Positions 40,001-47,508 of a stretch of 64,000 nt of DNA are shown here, in pieces. The notes under the pieces are model-generated. The model made no database searches and was not told the DNA's origin. It worked only from the letters and a program-made list of their open reading frames with translations. Source of the DNA: Marinicella pacifica (GTDB lineage: Bacteria; Pseudomonadota; Gammaproteobacteria; Xanthomonadales; Marinicellaceae); assembly GCF_014636635.1 (NCBI RefSeq), contig NZ_BMEO01000004.1, positions 62,001 to 126,000 on the forward strand, read 5' to 3'. A program made the translations under genes and the position numbers. Positions within the stretch are counted from its first letter, which is position 1. Each line of letters starts with the position of its first letter.

Positions 40001-40434
40001 ACCGACAAATCGACGGCCGGGTTTTTGCAGAAAAATTTGAGTATCAGCATCTGGACACCCAAGCCACCATCAACCAACACACCGGTCATTACTACACCCC
40101 TAACGAATCGGGCTGGGGTCAATCGGTGGTCACTGAAGGGCGTTATCGGGTCGTTGTCAGCTATTTATACGACAACCAGGGCAACCCCTACTGGACTTAC
40201 GCCAGCGGTCTGAATGACAATTCGACCCTCACCGCCGGCCATTTTAAAACCTTTTGTGATCACTGCCCCTGGGTTGAACCTGATGCCGAAGCTGTGGGAG
40301 AATTGAATATGGAATTTAACGGTCAAATAGATGGTTACATTAACTTCTACGACATTCAATATCCGACCAACACCCAACAGCCCAAAGTCATCTGGGAACG
40401 TAATGAATTACCAATCGTCAACCGTAATCAGTAA
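37042..40434 (+). CDS. Secreted multidomain S1 serine protease with PKD and C-terminal repeat domains
   Basis: This 1130-residue protein has a signal peptide (about 1-19), a propeptide-like region and a trypsin-fold domain (about 195-445) with the triad His236 (LTASHCG), Asp299 (SDFALLL) and Ser381 (GGSSGSG). It resembles lysyl-endopeptidase (Achromobacter protease I) relatives. A PKD domain (about 451-533) follows, then a large unknown region rich in Cys and Asn. The C-terminal module has two aromatic repeats (TGLWWNPGRTGHGTD and GHYYTPNESGWGQSV). It is likely an extracellular nutrient-acquiring protease; no sorting signal is seen at the end. Confidence 0.85.
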   Translation: MKNKIFSYFLIITSFNLWAFEHIKLPAVESPSLKQSSVKNDGPLKYALSTPSETLKQSGLSAQQVNWTRQADGFMAYTLKLTADYATSINVGMRDFFLPPSAELWVYNNDKSILRGPYSDRYNPRNGYFWVGDMPGDHIYLTFTVKSNEQKYLSFNIDQVSRGFYAYWKNPTGNSLKSGSCNVDVACPEGDNWRPEISSVGQYSFQIPGEGGYVCTGQLINNTAQNGQPYFLTASHCGYTDRSSNDQDSVAASVNIIWNYESQTCRTPGSGSSGTPINNGTFNQRQAGSTLVAHNPLSDFALLLLNQTPQTSYDIQYTGWDRSDTAFDGAVAIHHPSGHAKRISFENDALKITGYLQNSGGGSTHLRVVDWDLGTTEGGSSGSGLWNENYHLVGQLHGGYASCGNNSSDWYGRFYHSWDKGSTPENRLKDWLDPIDSRQMTLDTTGRCEAPSVTINPPSALKVGETAEFSATVSGGSGGYSYQWDINGDGQINGHGATIKTQYHEAYVGNITLTVKDDSGCQAVDSRAVIVESPDIQVQGQPTLSQVCGNNDNNIDPGERWKALLTIKNVGDMTARDSYLMFKTALNYGNQTTDNDGNAFQSCDLQYIHINQSANLKPWVKQWANYNADDMGNAVIQLNTPFKHYGQTVNTLVASTNGYLSTNPNAEGVDYSNDCPWPATADYDSGGRIAPLHDDLQGSTFYHKYFADCPRESETDTDACDVFTWHGADIIDTYAKESTRFQAILYPETSQWVFQYPDNFVQTAYASIGMQNHNADDALLVGCNTPNIIPAGQSVCLFNKNHNPITNQETFIELVTPVVATGNLTTNQSRQISVEFEVDSDAECGQNHSIDLLAAIYDEGFNPGQESVIQIPMATSGQCQTVSSCSVNDANSVQPKTGLWWNPGRTGHGTDIHVMNNNRLLYTRYSGDNNGDPVWYVADKDESGHNLFYNDIGRVNFPGGFTSGQRQNNLVGWSHTYFLDAEHALQYRQIDGRVFAEKFEYQHLDTQATINQHTGHYYTPNESGWGQSVVTEGRYRVVVSYLYDNQGNPYWTYASGLNDNSTLTAGHFKTFCDHCPWVEPDAEAVGELNMEFNGQIDGYINFYDIQYPTNTQQPKVIWERNELPIVNRNQ

Positions 40435-40441
40435 CTAAGAA

Positions 40442-41335
40442 TCACTTATTTGACGGTTGCTCCGGTAACAGATAGGGATTTTGCCCGGATGGCTGAATAC
40501 TGAAGCGTTTATAAGTCCACTGATATTGTGCCGGATGAATAGCCACCAGGCGGGCAATGTCCCGGTTTAAGGCAGCCACCGATTGTGGCGTATGCGCGTA
40601 AATACCGGGATCGGCAGACCTGAAATGAATCACAAAACCATCTGTCTGCCGTTCCGCCACCGCCAGAACCACCGGCGCCCGGGTTTTTTGCGCGATTTTA
40701 GAAAATAAGGTCATGGTATAAGCCGGGTGGCCCATAAAATCTACATAAACACCTTGACCGGATTTGGGTTGCTGATCGGGCAATACCGCCATAATGCCTT
40801 TGTCTTTGAGTTGCTGCAGCATGGTACGAACGCCTTTGCCATCAGCGGTAATTTGTTTGGCACCGCCTTGTCCACGGTATTTCAATAATAACTGCTCAAT
40901 TTTCGGATCACCGGGCGGCTTATACAAAAAAGCAAAATCATCATAGCGTGACAACCATAGATTTAACACCTCCCAATTACCAAAATGCGGTGCCGCCAGA
41001 AGCACGCCCCGGCCTTGCGCCAGGGCATCATCCAGAATATGTTGGCCTTTAACCGATTTAATTAAGCCCGGGAATTGATCCGGATAACGCCGCCACACCA
41101 CCCCCAGTTCACACACCGCTTTCAGGGTTTCAGCCAGACTGTATCTGGCCAGCTGTTGTTGCCGCTCAACCGACATATCCGGATAACACAATCGGATATT
41201 GGTCAAAGCAATACGCCGCTGCTTAGCCGAAAGCCGCCACACCAAAGCCGCCAAGCCCCGCGCCAGTCGATGACTGCCTGATAAGGACAATAAACCATTG
41301 AGTTTAATAATAAAGTGAAAAAGAAAAGCACGCAT
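40442..41335 (-). CDS. Lipid A acyltransferase, LpxL/HtrB family
   Basis: The 297-residue inner-membrane enzyme has an N-terminal hydrophobic anchor and the catalytic H-x4-E motif in APHFGNWEVL near 114-123, followed by LLKYRGQGG-type and PDQQPKSGQGVYVDFMG blocks typical of the family. It adds a secondary acyl chain to lipid A. The subtype (LpxL, LpxM or LpxP) cannot be decided from sequence alone. Confidence 0.88.
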   Translation of the reverse strand: MRAFLFHFIIKLNGLLSLSGSHRLARGLAALVWRLSAKQRRIALTNIRLCYPDMSVERQQQLARYSLAETLKAVCELGVVWRRYPDQFPGLIKSVKGQHILDDALAQGRGVLLAAPHFGNWEVLNLWLSRYDDFAFLYKPPGDPKIEQLLLKYRGQGGAKQITADGKGVRTMLQQLKDKGIMAVLPDQQPKSGQGVYVDFMGHPAYTMTLFSKIAQKTRAPVVLAVAERQTDGFVIHFRSADPGIYAHTPQSVAALNRDIARLVAIHPAQYQWTYKRFSIQPSGQNPYLLPEQPSNK

Positions 41336-41410
41336 GGGGGCATTATAAAATAATTAGATACATTTCTGTGACTGCGTCACGACTCAAAACCCCCATCTTT
41401 TATTTAAAGC

Positions 41411-41444
41411 AAAAAAAAACCACCGTCACCGAAGTGACAGCGGT
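41411..41444 (-). terminator. Strong intrinsic terminator of the candidate small RNA
   Basis: On the minus strand CCGCTGTCAC-TTCG-GTGACGGTGG forms a ten-pair stem (two G-T wobbles) with a TTCG tetraloop, followed by ten T. The nearest minus-strand gene upstream, clpB, ends more than 650 bases away and has its own hairpin, so this terminator implies an independent transcript. Confidence 0.88.
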
Positions 41445-41603
41445 CAATATGCGAAGGCCCCAAACACAAGGACTTCTTCCATTACCCCGAGAGTGGACAT
41501 CCGTTTCCCGGTTATGACTCCCTGTTCATAACCGTTCGATCCTCCGTGGATCGCTCCTTTTGTGCATCATTGCAACAAACCATCCTTTGTCGTCATCCAT
41601 GTC
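41411..41603 (-). ncRNA. Candidate CsrB/RsmZ-type small RNA sequestering CsrA/RsmA
   Basis: About 190 bases on the minus strand carry about ten GGA motifs, some three times the chance density. Several are presented in hairpins: 41537-41553 has stem CGATCC/GGATCG with loop ACGGA, the ideal CsrA site; 41510-41533 has an eight-pair stem with loop ACAGGGAG; 41573-41592 has a seven-pair stem with loop GGATGG. Single-stranded ATGGATG, AAAGGAG and AACGGATG lie between. The RNA ends in a strong terminator. Its 5' end is placed after a GATAAT -10-like hexamer at 41613-41608 and is approximate. Csr/Rsm RNAs titrate CsrA away from mRNAs. No csrA gene lies in the window. Confidence 0.62.
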
Positions 41604-41656
41604 CGGTATTATCTGCCTGAGTAATTGATTTTTCTGTCCATAAATTCTGAAACCCA

Positions 41657-41674
41657 TGTCAATAATTTCCTACA
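41657..41674 (-). promoter_or_regulatory. GacA/UvrY-box-like palindrome upstream of the candidate small RNA
   Basis: On the minus strand TGTAGGAAATTATTGACA matches the GacA/UvrY/LetA activation box TGTAAG-N6-CTTACA at nine of twelve defined positions with exact spacing. It lies about 55-70 bases upstream of the proposed RNA start, where response regulators of this type act on Csr/Rsm RNA promoters. Confidence 0.45.
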
Positions 41675-41925
41675 AGCAGTTTTCGTACCTTGCGATAATA
41701 ACAAAATGTCATTATCGGACTTGGTCACTACCTCGTCCATTTTATCGTGACGGACCTACTTCGATTTGCATGGATGCAAGGAATGCAGAGACTGTCTGGA
41801 ACAATAACTGCCTGTAGTCCACCCGAGTATCTCAGCCAGTTGGTAATTCGTTTAAGCTTTATGAATAAAGTGCCACAGGGAAACAAAACCTCTCACTAAC
41901 TGGTAAAAATTTTTAATCTGTTTTT
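41675..41925 (-). other. Structured, non-coding stretch of unknown function
   Basis: No open frame is convincing on either strand. Three inverted repeats are seen: 41693-41717 (eleven-pair stem, all paired on the minus strand with one G-T, three-base loop), TTGCAT/ATGCAA in 41766-41779, and CCAGTT/AACTGG spanning about 41836-41902. The better pairing on the minus strand suggests a folded RNA of that strand, or an extended leader of the small RNA, but no known RNA family was recognised. Confidence 0.35.
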
Positions 41926-42005
41926 ATACTCGGTCGTTCTCGGACGAAGATCCAAGAGTGACTGTCAATTCTCGTGCTATTTAAAAATTAACAGATCTTC
42001 ATGAG

Positions 42006-42029
42006 ATCCTCGGGTCAAAGCCCGAGGAT
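42006..42029. repeat. Perfect hairpin of a dispersed-repeat type
   Basis: ATCCTCGGG and CCCGAGGAT form a nine-pair perfect stem around six bases. Sequence of the form 'gatcctcgggtcaa-cccgaggatgac' is a frequent intergenic repeat in Proteobacteria. A diverged partner (GTTCTCGGACGAAGATCC) lies at about 41936-41953 in inverse orientation, so 41936-42031 may be one small repeat element. Confidence 0.5.
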
Positions 42030-42061
42030 GACAAACTTTGCGTCTTACAAAAGTTTAAGAC

Positions 42062-42086
42062 AGAGACGCCCGGATCGGACGTCTCT
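42062..42086 (-). terminator. Terminator hairpin of clpB
   Basis: On the minus strand AGAGACG pairs with CGTCTCT around an eleven-base loop, 11 bases after the clpB stop, followed by a T-rich but interrupted tract (tgtcttaaactttt). Confidence 0.6.
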
Positions 42087-42097
42087 TTAAAGAACGG

Positions 42098-44668
42098 TTA
42101 CTGAACCTGGAAGGTCAGTTGTTGGTCGGCCACATCCACCTGAATGGTTTGGCCGGGGTTAATTTCACCGGCCAGCAGTTTCTGTGCCAGCGGGTTTTCC
42201 AATTCATCCTGAATCGCCCGTTTTAAAGGCCTCGCGCCATAGACCGGATCAAAACCGACACGACCCAGAAAATCCAGCGCGGCTTCGCTGACTTCGAGTT
42301 TAATGTCTTTCACCAGTAAGCGTTTTTTAACCCGATTGACCTGCAGGCCGGCAATTTGTCGAATTTGTGCCTGTTTCAGTGGGTGGAACACCACAATGTC
42401 ATCGACTCGGTTAATAAATTCCGGCCTGAAATGTCCGCCGACAATTTCCATCACTGCAGACTTGATGTCTTCGTAATCGTCGTTGATTTTCTGTTGAATG
42501 ACGTCTGAACCCAGATTCGATGTCATGATAATAATGGTGTTTTTAAAGTCCACCGTGCGGCCCTGTCCATCGGTTAAGCGGCCATCATCTAATACCTGCA
42601 ATAAGATATTGAACACATCGGGGTGGGCTTTCTCCACCTCATCCAACAGTATCAATGAATACGGTTTACGCCGTACGGCTTCAGTGAGATAACCGCCTTG
42701 GTCATAGCCAACATACCCGGGAGGCGCACCGATTAAACGTGCCACCGAATGCTTTTCCATAAACTCCGACATATCGAGGCGGATAATGGCGTCTTCGGTG
42801 TCAAACATAAACTCAGCCAGGGCTTTGGTCAGTTCGGTTTTACCGACACCGGTGGGCCCTAAAAACAGGAAAGAACCGGTGGGGCGATTGGGGTCAGATA
42901 AACCGGCGCGGGAACGGCGAATGGCATCGGCCACCGCATCCACCGCTTCATCCTGACCAATCAGGCGTTTATGAATGCTTTCTTCCATTTGCAGCAACTT
43001 TTGTTTTTCACCGGCCATCATTTTGTTTACCGGAATACCGGTCCACATGGACACGATTTCGGCAATTTCATTTTCGGTGACTTTATTGCGCAATAATTTA
43101 AACTGGCTCATATCCACATCGGTGGCCTGGGCGATTTGTTTTTCCAGTTTTGGAATCGTGCCGTATTGTAATTCAGACATTTTGGCCAGGTCGCCGGCCC
43201 GCTTTGCTGCTTCAAAGTCCGCTTTGGCCTTTTCTAAGGATTCTTTTAAATGGGTGGTGCCCTGCACCGCGGCTTTTTCGGAGGTCCAGATTTCTTCTAA
43301 ATCGGAATACTCCCGCTCCAGTTTGGCGATGTTTTCATCCAGTTCTTTAAGGTGTTTTTTAGAACCTTTGTCTTTTTCACGCAGTAAGGTTTCGCGTTCC
43401 ATTTTCATCTGGATTAATCGCCGCTCCACGCGGTCCATTTTGTCCGGTTTGGAATCAATTTCCATGCGAATGCGACTGGCCGCCTCATCCATTAAATCAA
43501 TGGCTTTATCGGGCAAATTTCGATCGGTGATATAACGGTGCGATAAGGTGGCGGCGGCAATAATCGCGGGATCAGTAATTTCCACCGCATGATGCACCTC
43601 GTAACGTTCATTTAAGCCACGCAAAATGGCAATGGTGTCTTCCACCGACGGTTCATCAACGAAGACTTTTTGAAAACGCCGCTCTAAGGCTTTGTCTTTT
43701 TCAATGTGCTCGCGGTATTCATCCAGCGTGGTGGCACCGATACAATGCAATTCACCCCGGGCTAAAGCCGGTTTCAACATATTGCCGGCATCCATGGCGC
43801 CTTCAGCGGCACCGGCACCGACCATGGTGTGTAGCTCGTCGATAAATAAAATCACCTGGCCTTCTTGTTTGCTCAAGTCTTTTAGCAACGCTTTTAACCG
43901 TTCTTCGAACTCACCGCGGTATTTGGCACCGGCAATCAAAGCGCCGAGGTCTAAAGACAATAATCGCTTACCTTTGACACCTTCGGGAACTTCGTTGTTG
44001 ACAATGCGCTGGGCCAGACCTTCGACAATGGCGGTTTTACCGACACCGGGTTCTCCGATAATCACCGGATTGTTCTTGGTGCGGCGTTGCAAAATCTGAA
44101 TGGTGCGGCGAATTTCGGCATCCCGGCCAATAATCGGGTCGATCTTGGCCGCTTCAGCGCGGGCCGTTAAGTCAATGGTGTATTTTTCCAGCGCCTGGCG
44201 GTTTTCTTCCGCCCCTTGATCGCTGACTTGTTCACCACCCCGGATGCTGTCGATGGCCGCTGCAATATTTTGCTCACTGGCACCGGCTTTTTTTAGTAGT
44301 TGTGCGGTGGTATCCGACGATTGCATTAAAGCCAAAGCAAACAACTCCGAGGCGATGTATTGATCACCCCGTTGTTGCGCCAACTTATCGCAGATATTCA
44401 GCACCCGATTGAGGTTATTGGACAAACCCACATCACCCGGTCCACTGACGGTCGGCATCAGGCTAATGGTGTTATCCAGCTCTTGTTGCAGTTGATTCAG
44501 GTTCACCCCGGCTTTTGTCAGCACGTGTTTCAGGGATGAGTTTTGTTGTTGCAGCATGGCTTGAAGCACATGCGCGGATTCAATCATATTATGATCTTGA
44601 CCCACGGCAATGGATTGGGCTTCACTCAAGGCCTGCTGAAAATTCGTTGTTAATTTATTGGTATTCAT
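42098..44668 (-). CDS. clpB: ClpB disaggregase (Hsp100)
   Basis: The 856-residue AAA+ chaperone cooperates with DnaK to rescue aggregated proteins in the cytosol. It has a Clp_N repeat domain (about 1-145), AAA-1 with Walker [10 protein letters not shown] (about 207-215), and the ClpB-specific coiled-coil middle domain (about 410-525). AAA-2 has Walker [11 protein letters not shown], and the C-terminal domain ends in the usual basic/hydrophobic stretch. Length equals E. coli ClpB (857). A heat-shock promoter lies directly upstream. Confidence 0.97.
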   Translation of the reverse strand: MNTNKLTTNFQQALSEAQSIAVGQDHNMIESAHVLQAMLQQQNSSLKHVLTKAGVNLNQLQQELDNTISLMPTVSGPGDVGLSNNLNRVLNICDKLAQQRGDQYIASELFALALMQSSDTTAQLLKKAGASEQNIAAAIDSIRGGEQVSDQGAEENRQALEKYTIDLTARAEAAKIDPIIGRDAEIRRTIQILQRRTKNNPVIIGEPGVGKTAIVEGLAQRIVNNEVPEGVKGKRLLSLDLGALIAGAKYRGEFEERLKALLKDLSKQEGQVILFIDELHTMVGAGAAEGAMDAGNMLKPALARGELHCIGATTLDEYREHIEKDKALERRFQKVFVDEPSVEDTIAILRGLNERYEVHHAVEITDPAIIAAATLSHRYITDRNLPDKAIDLMDEAASRIRMEIDSKPDKMDRVERRLIQMKMERETLLREKDKGSKKHLKELDENIAKLEREYSDLEEIWTSEKAAVQGTTHLKESLEKAKADFEAAKRAGDLAKMSELQYGTIPKLEKQIAQATDVDMSQFKLLRNKVTENEIAEIVSMWTGIPVNKMMAGEKQKLLQMEESIHKRLIGQDEAVDAVADAIRRSRAGLSDPNRPTGSFLFLGPTGVGKTELTKALAEFMFDTEDAIIRLDMSEFMEKHSVARLIGAPPGYVGYDQGGYLTEAVRRKPYSLILLDEVEKAHPDVFNILLQVLDDGRLTDGQGRTVDFKNTIIIMTSNLGSDVIQQKINDDYEDIKSAVMEIVGGHFRPEFINRVDDIVVFHPLKQAQIRQIAGLQVNRVKKRLLVKDIKLEVSEAALDFLGRVGFDPVYGARPLKRAIQDELENPLAQKLLAGEINPGQTIQVDVADQQLTFQVQ

Positions 44669-44698
44669 GGTTCTGATAAATCTTTTAAACTGGTACTT

Positions 44699-44728
44699 TA
44701 ATGGGGATTAATAGACACTTTTTCAAAT
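44699..44728 (-). promoter_or_regulatory. Sigma-32 heat-shock promoter of clpB
   Basis: On the minus strand TTTGAAA (44727-44721) is followed after 14 bases by CCCCATTA (44706-44699). This matches the RpoH consensus CTTGAAA-N11-15-CCCCATnT almost perfectly, about 30 bases upstream of the clpB ATG. Confidence 0.85.
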
Positions 44729-44803
44729 CTTCAGCCAGCTAAACAATGACGACTTATGGGGCTTTGCGTTACAATAAACGAACGTTTCATAGAATGACCT
44801 ATT

Positions 44804-46417
44804 TTGACTACTTTTGATTATATTATTGTTGGCGCCGGTTCCGCCGGTTGTGTGCTGGCGAATCGCCTCAGTGCAGACCCCAACAACCGGGTGCTGTTAT
44901 TGGAAGCCGGCAGCAAAGACTGGAATCCGATGATTCATATGCCGGCCGGATTATCCAAACTCGCCACCTTAAAAAGCCTGAATTGGGGCTATCACACCCA
45001 GCCCGAGCCCGAATTAAATAATCGCCGTTTGTATTGGCCGCGCGGCAAAGTCCTCGGTGGTTCATCATCGATTAACGCCATGTGCTATTGCCGCGGTCAC
45101 CGTAAAGATTATGACCATTGGCGTGACTTGGGCAATGACGGTTGGGGTTATGATGATGTGCTGCCTTATTTCCTGAAAAACGAAAACAACCAAAGCCTTG
45201 ATGATAACTATCACAGTAACGATGGCCCTTTATCGGTGTCTGATTTAAGTTATGTAAATCCGCTCAGCCAGGTCTTTATTGAGGCCGCTGAACAAGCCGG
45301 TTATGACCGCACCGATGATTTTAATGGCGCGCATCAGCGGGGATTTGGCTTGTACCAGGTCACCCAAAAAGATAACAAACGCCATTCCGCCGCCCAGGCT
45401 TATTTAAACCCCGCTATGGATCGCGAAAATCTGACCGTGATCACAAAGGCACTGGCTGAAAAGGTTTTGTTTGATGGCAGGCGTGCAAGCGGTGTTCAAG
45501 TTCGGCATAAAAACTCCCAAAAGCAATTCCATGCCACAAAAGAAGTCATTATCTCGGGTGGCGCCATTAATTCACCGCAGCTACTGATGCTATCAGGCAT
45601 TGGCGAAAAAACACAGCTACAAGAACACGGTATCAACGTGGTGTATGATTTGCCCGGCGTCGGTCAGAATTTACAAGACCATTTGGATGTTTGTCTGGTG
45701 CAGGGCAGCCGCCAAAACATCACCTACGACACCATCAACGAGTTAATGACCGGCCTGAAATATTATTTATTCAATAAAGGCCCAGGCACATCTAATATTG
45801 CTGAAGCGGGTGGCTTCTGGCAAAGTCCCCTGGCCGAAGATGACCGGCCGGATTTACAATTTCATTTTGTCCCGGCTATTTTGGATGATCATGGTCGTAA
45901 TCGCATGAAAGGCAGCGGCTACACCCTGCATATGTGTATGTTACGCCCGAATAGTCGCGGTCAAATCACCCTGGCGGACAACAAGCCCGACAGTGCACCT
46001 TTGATTCAAGCCAATTACCTCAGTGCAGATGGTGATCTTGACACCATGTTGGCCGGTTTTGATATTCAGCGGAAAATTTTTGCGCAACCCGCTTTTGATG
46101 CCTATCGAGACAAGGAAATATTCCCGGGGGATGACGTGCAAAGCCAAGCGGAGATCACCGAATTTATCCGCAAAAAAGCGGAAACCATTTACCACCCCAT
46201 CGGCACCTGCAAAATGGGCAGCGATGATATGGCAGTGGTAGATAGTCAGCTTAAAGTTCATGGCATTGAAGGACTTCGGGTGGTGGATGCTTCAGTGATG
46301 CCAACGCTTATTTCCGGTAACACCAACGCCCCGACCATGATGATGGCAGAAAAAATCAGCGATTCTATTCTCAATGGAGTGCTGCTGAGCAGCACGACCC
46401 GCCGAGCCGGTTGGTGA
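44804..46417 (+). CDS. GMC-family FAD-dependent oxidoreductase (choline/alcohol dehydrogenase type)
   Basis: The 537-residue enzyme has the FAD motif YIIVGAGSAGCVLANRLS (about 5-22), GMC signature 1 around GKVLGGSSSINAMCYCRG, signature 2 ISGGAINSPQLLMLSGIG and the C-terminal catalytic YHPIGTCKMG plus NTNAPTMMMAEK. It is nearest in pattern to choline dehydrogenase and AlkJ-like alcohol dehydrogenases; no betaine aldehyde dehydrogenase is adjacent, so the substrate is open. The start is TTG (MTTFDY); the ATG ten bases upstream is out of frame. The last codons run into a palindromic repeat, giving an atypical C-terminal SSTTRRAGW. Confidence 0.87.
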   Translation: MTTFDYIIVGAGSAGCVLANRLSADPNNRVLLLEAGSKDWNPMIHMPAGLSKLATLKSLNWGYHTQPEPELNNRRLYWPRGKVLGGSSSINAMCYCRGHRKDYDHWRDLGNDGWGYDDVLPYFLKNENNQSLDDNYHSNDGPLSVSDLSYVNPLSQVFIEAAEQAGYDRTDDFNGAHQRGFGLYQVTQKDNKRHSAAQAYLNPAMDRENLTVITKALAEKVLFDGRRASGVQVRHKNSQKQFHATKEVIISGGAINSPQLLMLSGIGEKTQLQEHGINVVYDLPGVGQNLQDHLDVCLVQGSRQNITYDTINELMTGLKYYLFNKGPGTSNIAEAGGFWQSPLAEDDRPDLQFHFVPAILDDHGRNRMKGSGYTLHMCMLRPNSRGQITLADNKPDSAPLIQANYLSADGDLDTMLAGFDIQRKIFAQPAFDAYRDKEIFPGDDVQSQAEITEFIRKKAETIYHPIGTCKMGSDDMAVVDSQLKVHGIEGLRVVDASVMPTLISGNTNAPTMMMAEKISDSILNGVLLSSTTRRAGW

Positions 46418-46550
46418 GCGAAGCGGCCGCTTCCGCTCCAAGCTCTCGCGACAGGCCTCCATCCCTGGAGGCCAATCAGAGGCGAAGAGCGCGAAGTTAT
46501 AAGAAGTGTTCGCCGTGGCCGCTTTCACTTTTGTCGGGAACAAAAGTGAA
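46379..46550. repeat. Cluster of palindromes between the GMC gene and oppB
   Basis: Three perfect hairpins occur: GTGCTGCTGAGCAGCAC (46379-46395, inside the end of the GMC frame), GGCCTCC/GGAGGCC (46454-46473) and TTCACTTTTGT/ACAAAAGTGAA around CGGGA (46524-46550). AAGCGGCCGCTT lies at 46421-46432. The density and GC-rich character differ from the flanking genes and look like a REP/MITE-type insertion. Confidence 0.45.
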
Positions 46551-46581
46551 TGAAGTCCCAAGAACACACCTTACCTAAGCC

Positions 46582-47508
46582 ATGATTCGTTTGCTCTGGC
46601 AAAGACTGCTGTGGGCAATTCCGGTGCTGTGGCTGGTGCTGACCATCACCTTTGTGTTGCTGCGGGTGGCACCCGGTGGTCCTTTTGATTCTGAGCGCCA
46701 GTTAACCGCTGAGGCCGCTGCGCAAATCGCCGCCAAATACCAATTAGACCAACCGGTGATGGTTCAGTACGGCAGCTACCTCGTGCAGGTATTACAGGGT
46801 GATTTAGGCCCGTCTTTTCAATACCCCGACCAAACGGTTAACGAACTGATTGCCTATGGCTTACCGATTTCAGCCACATTGGGCATTTGGGCTTTACTGT
46901 TGGCGCTATTAATTGGATTGCCTTTAGGTGTGCTGGCCGCTCAACGGGCGGATAAACCGACTGATTTTTTGATTGGCATCACTGCTGTTTTTGGTATCAG
47001 CGTACCCAATTTTGTGATTGGTCCCTTACTGATTCTGGCACTGGCCGTCTATTGGCCACTGCTACCGGTGGGCGGCTGGAATGGTGGTCAAATGAATCAT
47101 CTGGTGCTGCCGGTCATCACCCTGGCCCTACCCTTTATTGCTTATATCACCCGCTTATTTCGCGGCGCTTTACTGGAAGAACTGCAAAAACCCTATATCA
47201 CCACCGCCCGTGCCAAAGGCTGCAGCGAATCCCGGGTGTTATGGATGCACGCCTTTAAACCGGCGATGCTGCCGGTGGTGAGCTTCTTAGGACCTGCTTC
47301 GGTGGGCTTAATCACCGGCTCGGTGGTGGTGGAACAAATTTTTGGTTTGCCCGGGATGGGCCGTTACTTTGTGCAAGGCGCTTTAAACCGGGATTACACC
47401 CTGGTTCTGGGTGTGGTGCTGGTGGTCGCCTTACTGATGCTGATAATGAATACGTTGGCTGATGCACTCTACCGATGGCTCGATCCGCGTGCCGGTGAGC
47501 AAAGATGA
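46582..47508 (+). CDS. Peptide ABC transporter permease, OppB/DppB type
   Basis: The 308-residue inner-membrane permease has six helices, an N-terminal IRLLWQRLLWAIPVLWLVLTITFVLLRVAPGGPFD block typical of OppB, and the EAA loop (ARAKGCSESRVLWMHAFKPAMLP). It should form a heterodimer with the OppC-type protein encoded with a four-base overlap, importing oligopeptides or similar solutes. No substrate-binding protein gene lies in the window. Confidence 0.9.
   Translation: MIRLLWQRLLWAIPVLWLVLTITFVLLRVAPGGPFDSERQLTAEAAAQIAAKYQLDQPVMVQYGSYLVQVLQGDLGPSFQYPDQTVNELIAYGLPISATLGIWALLLALLIGLPLGVLAAQRADKPTDFLIGITAVFGISVPNFVIGPLLILALAVYWPLLPVGGWNGGQMNHLVLPVITLALPFIAYITRLFRGALLEELQKPYITTARAKGCSESRVLWMHAFKPAMLPVVSFLGPASVGLITGSVVVEQIFGLPGMGRYFVQGALNRDYTLVLGVVLVVALLMLIMNTLADALYRWLDPRAGEQR

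Noticed and set aside
37042-40434. Lys-specific protease activity
   Set aside because: The fold resembles Achromobacter protease I, but the specificity pocket could not be aligned by eye.
41461-41600. CRISPR array suggested by repeated short hairpins
   Set aside because: There are no regularly spaced identical repeats.
41411-42097. tmRNA, RNase P RNA, 6S or SRP RNA in the large gene-free interval
   Set aside because: None of their conserved core sequences is present on either strand; the GGA hairpins fit only the Csr/Rsm type.
42975-43535. Long plus-strand open frame inside clpB (186 codons)
   Set aside because: It is antisense to the AAA+ coding region, has no ribosome site and no recognisable protein features.
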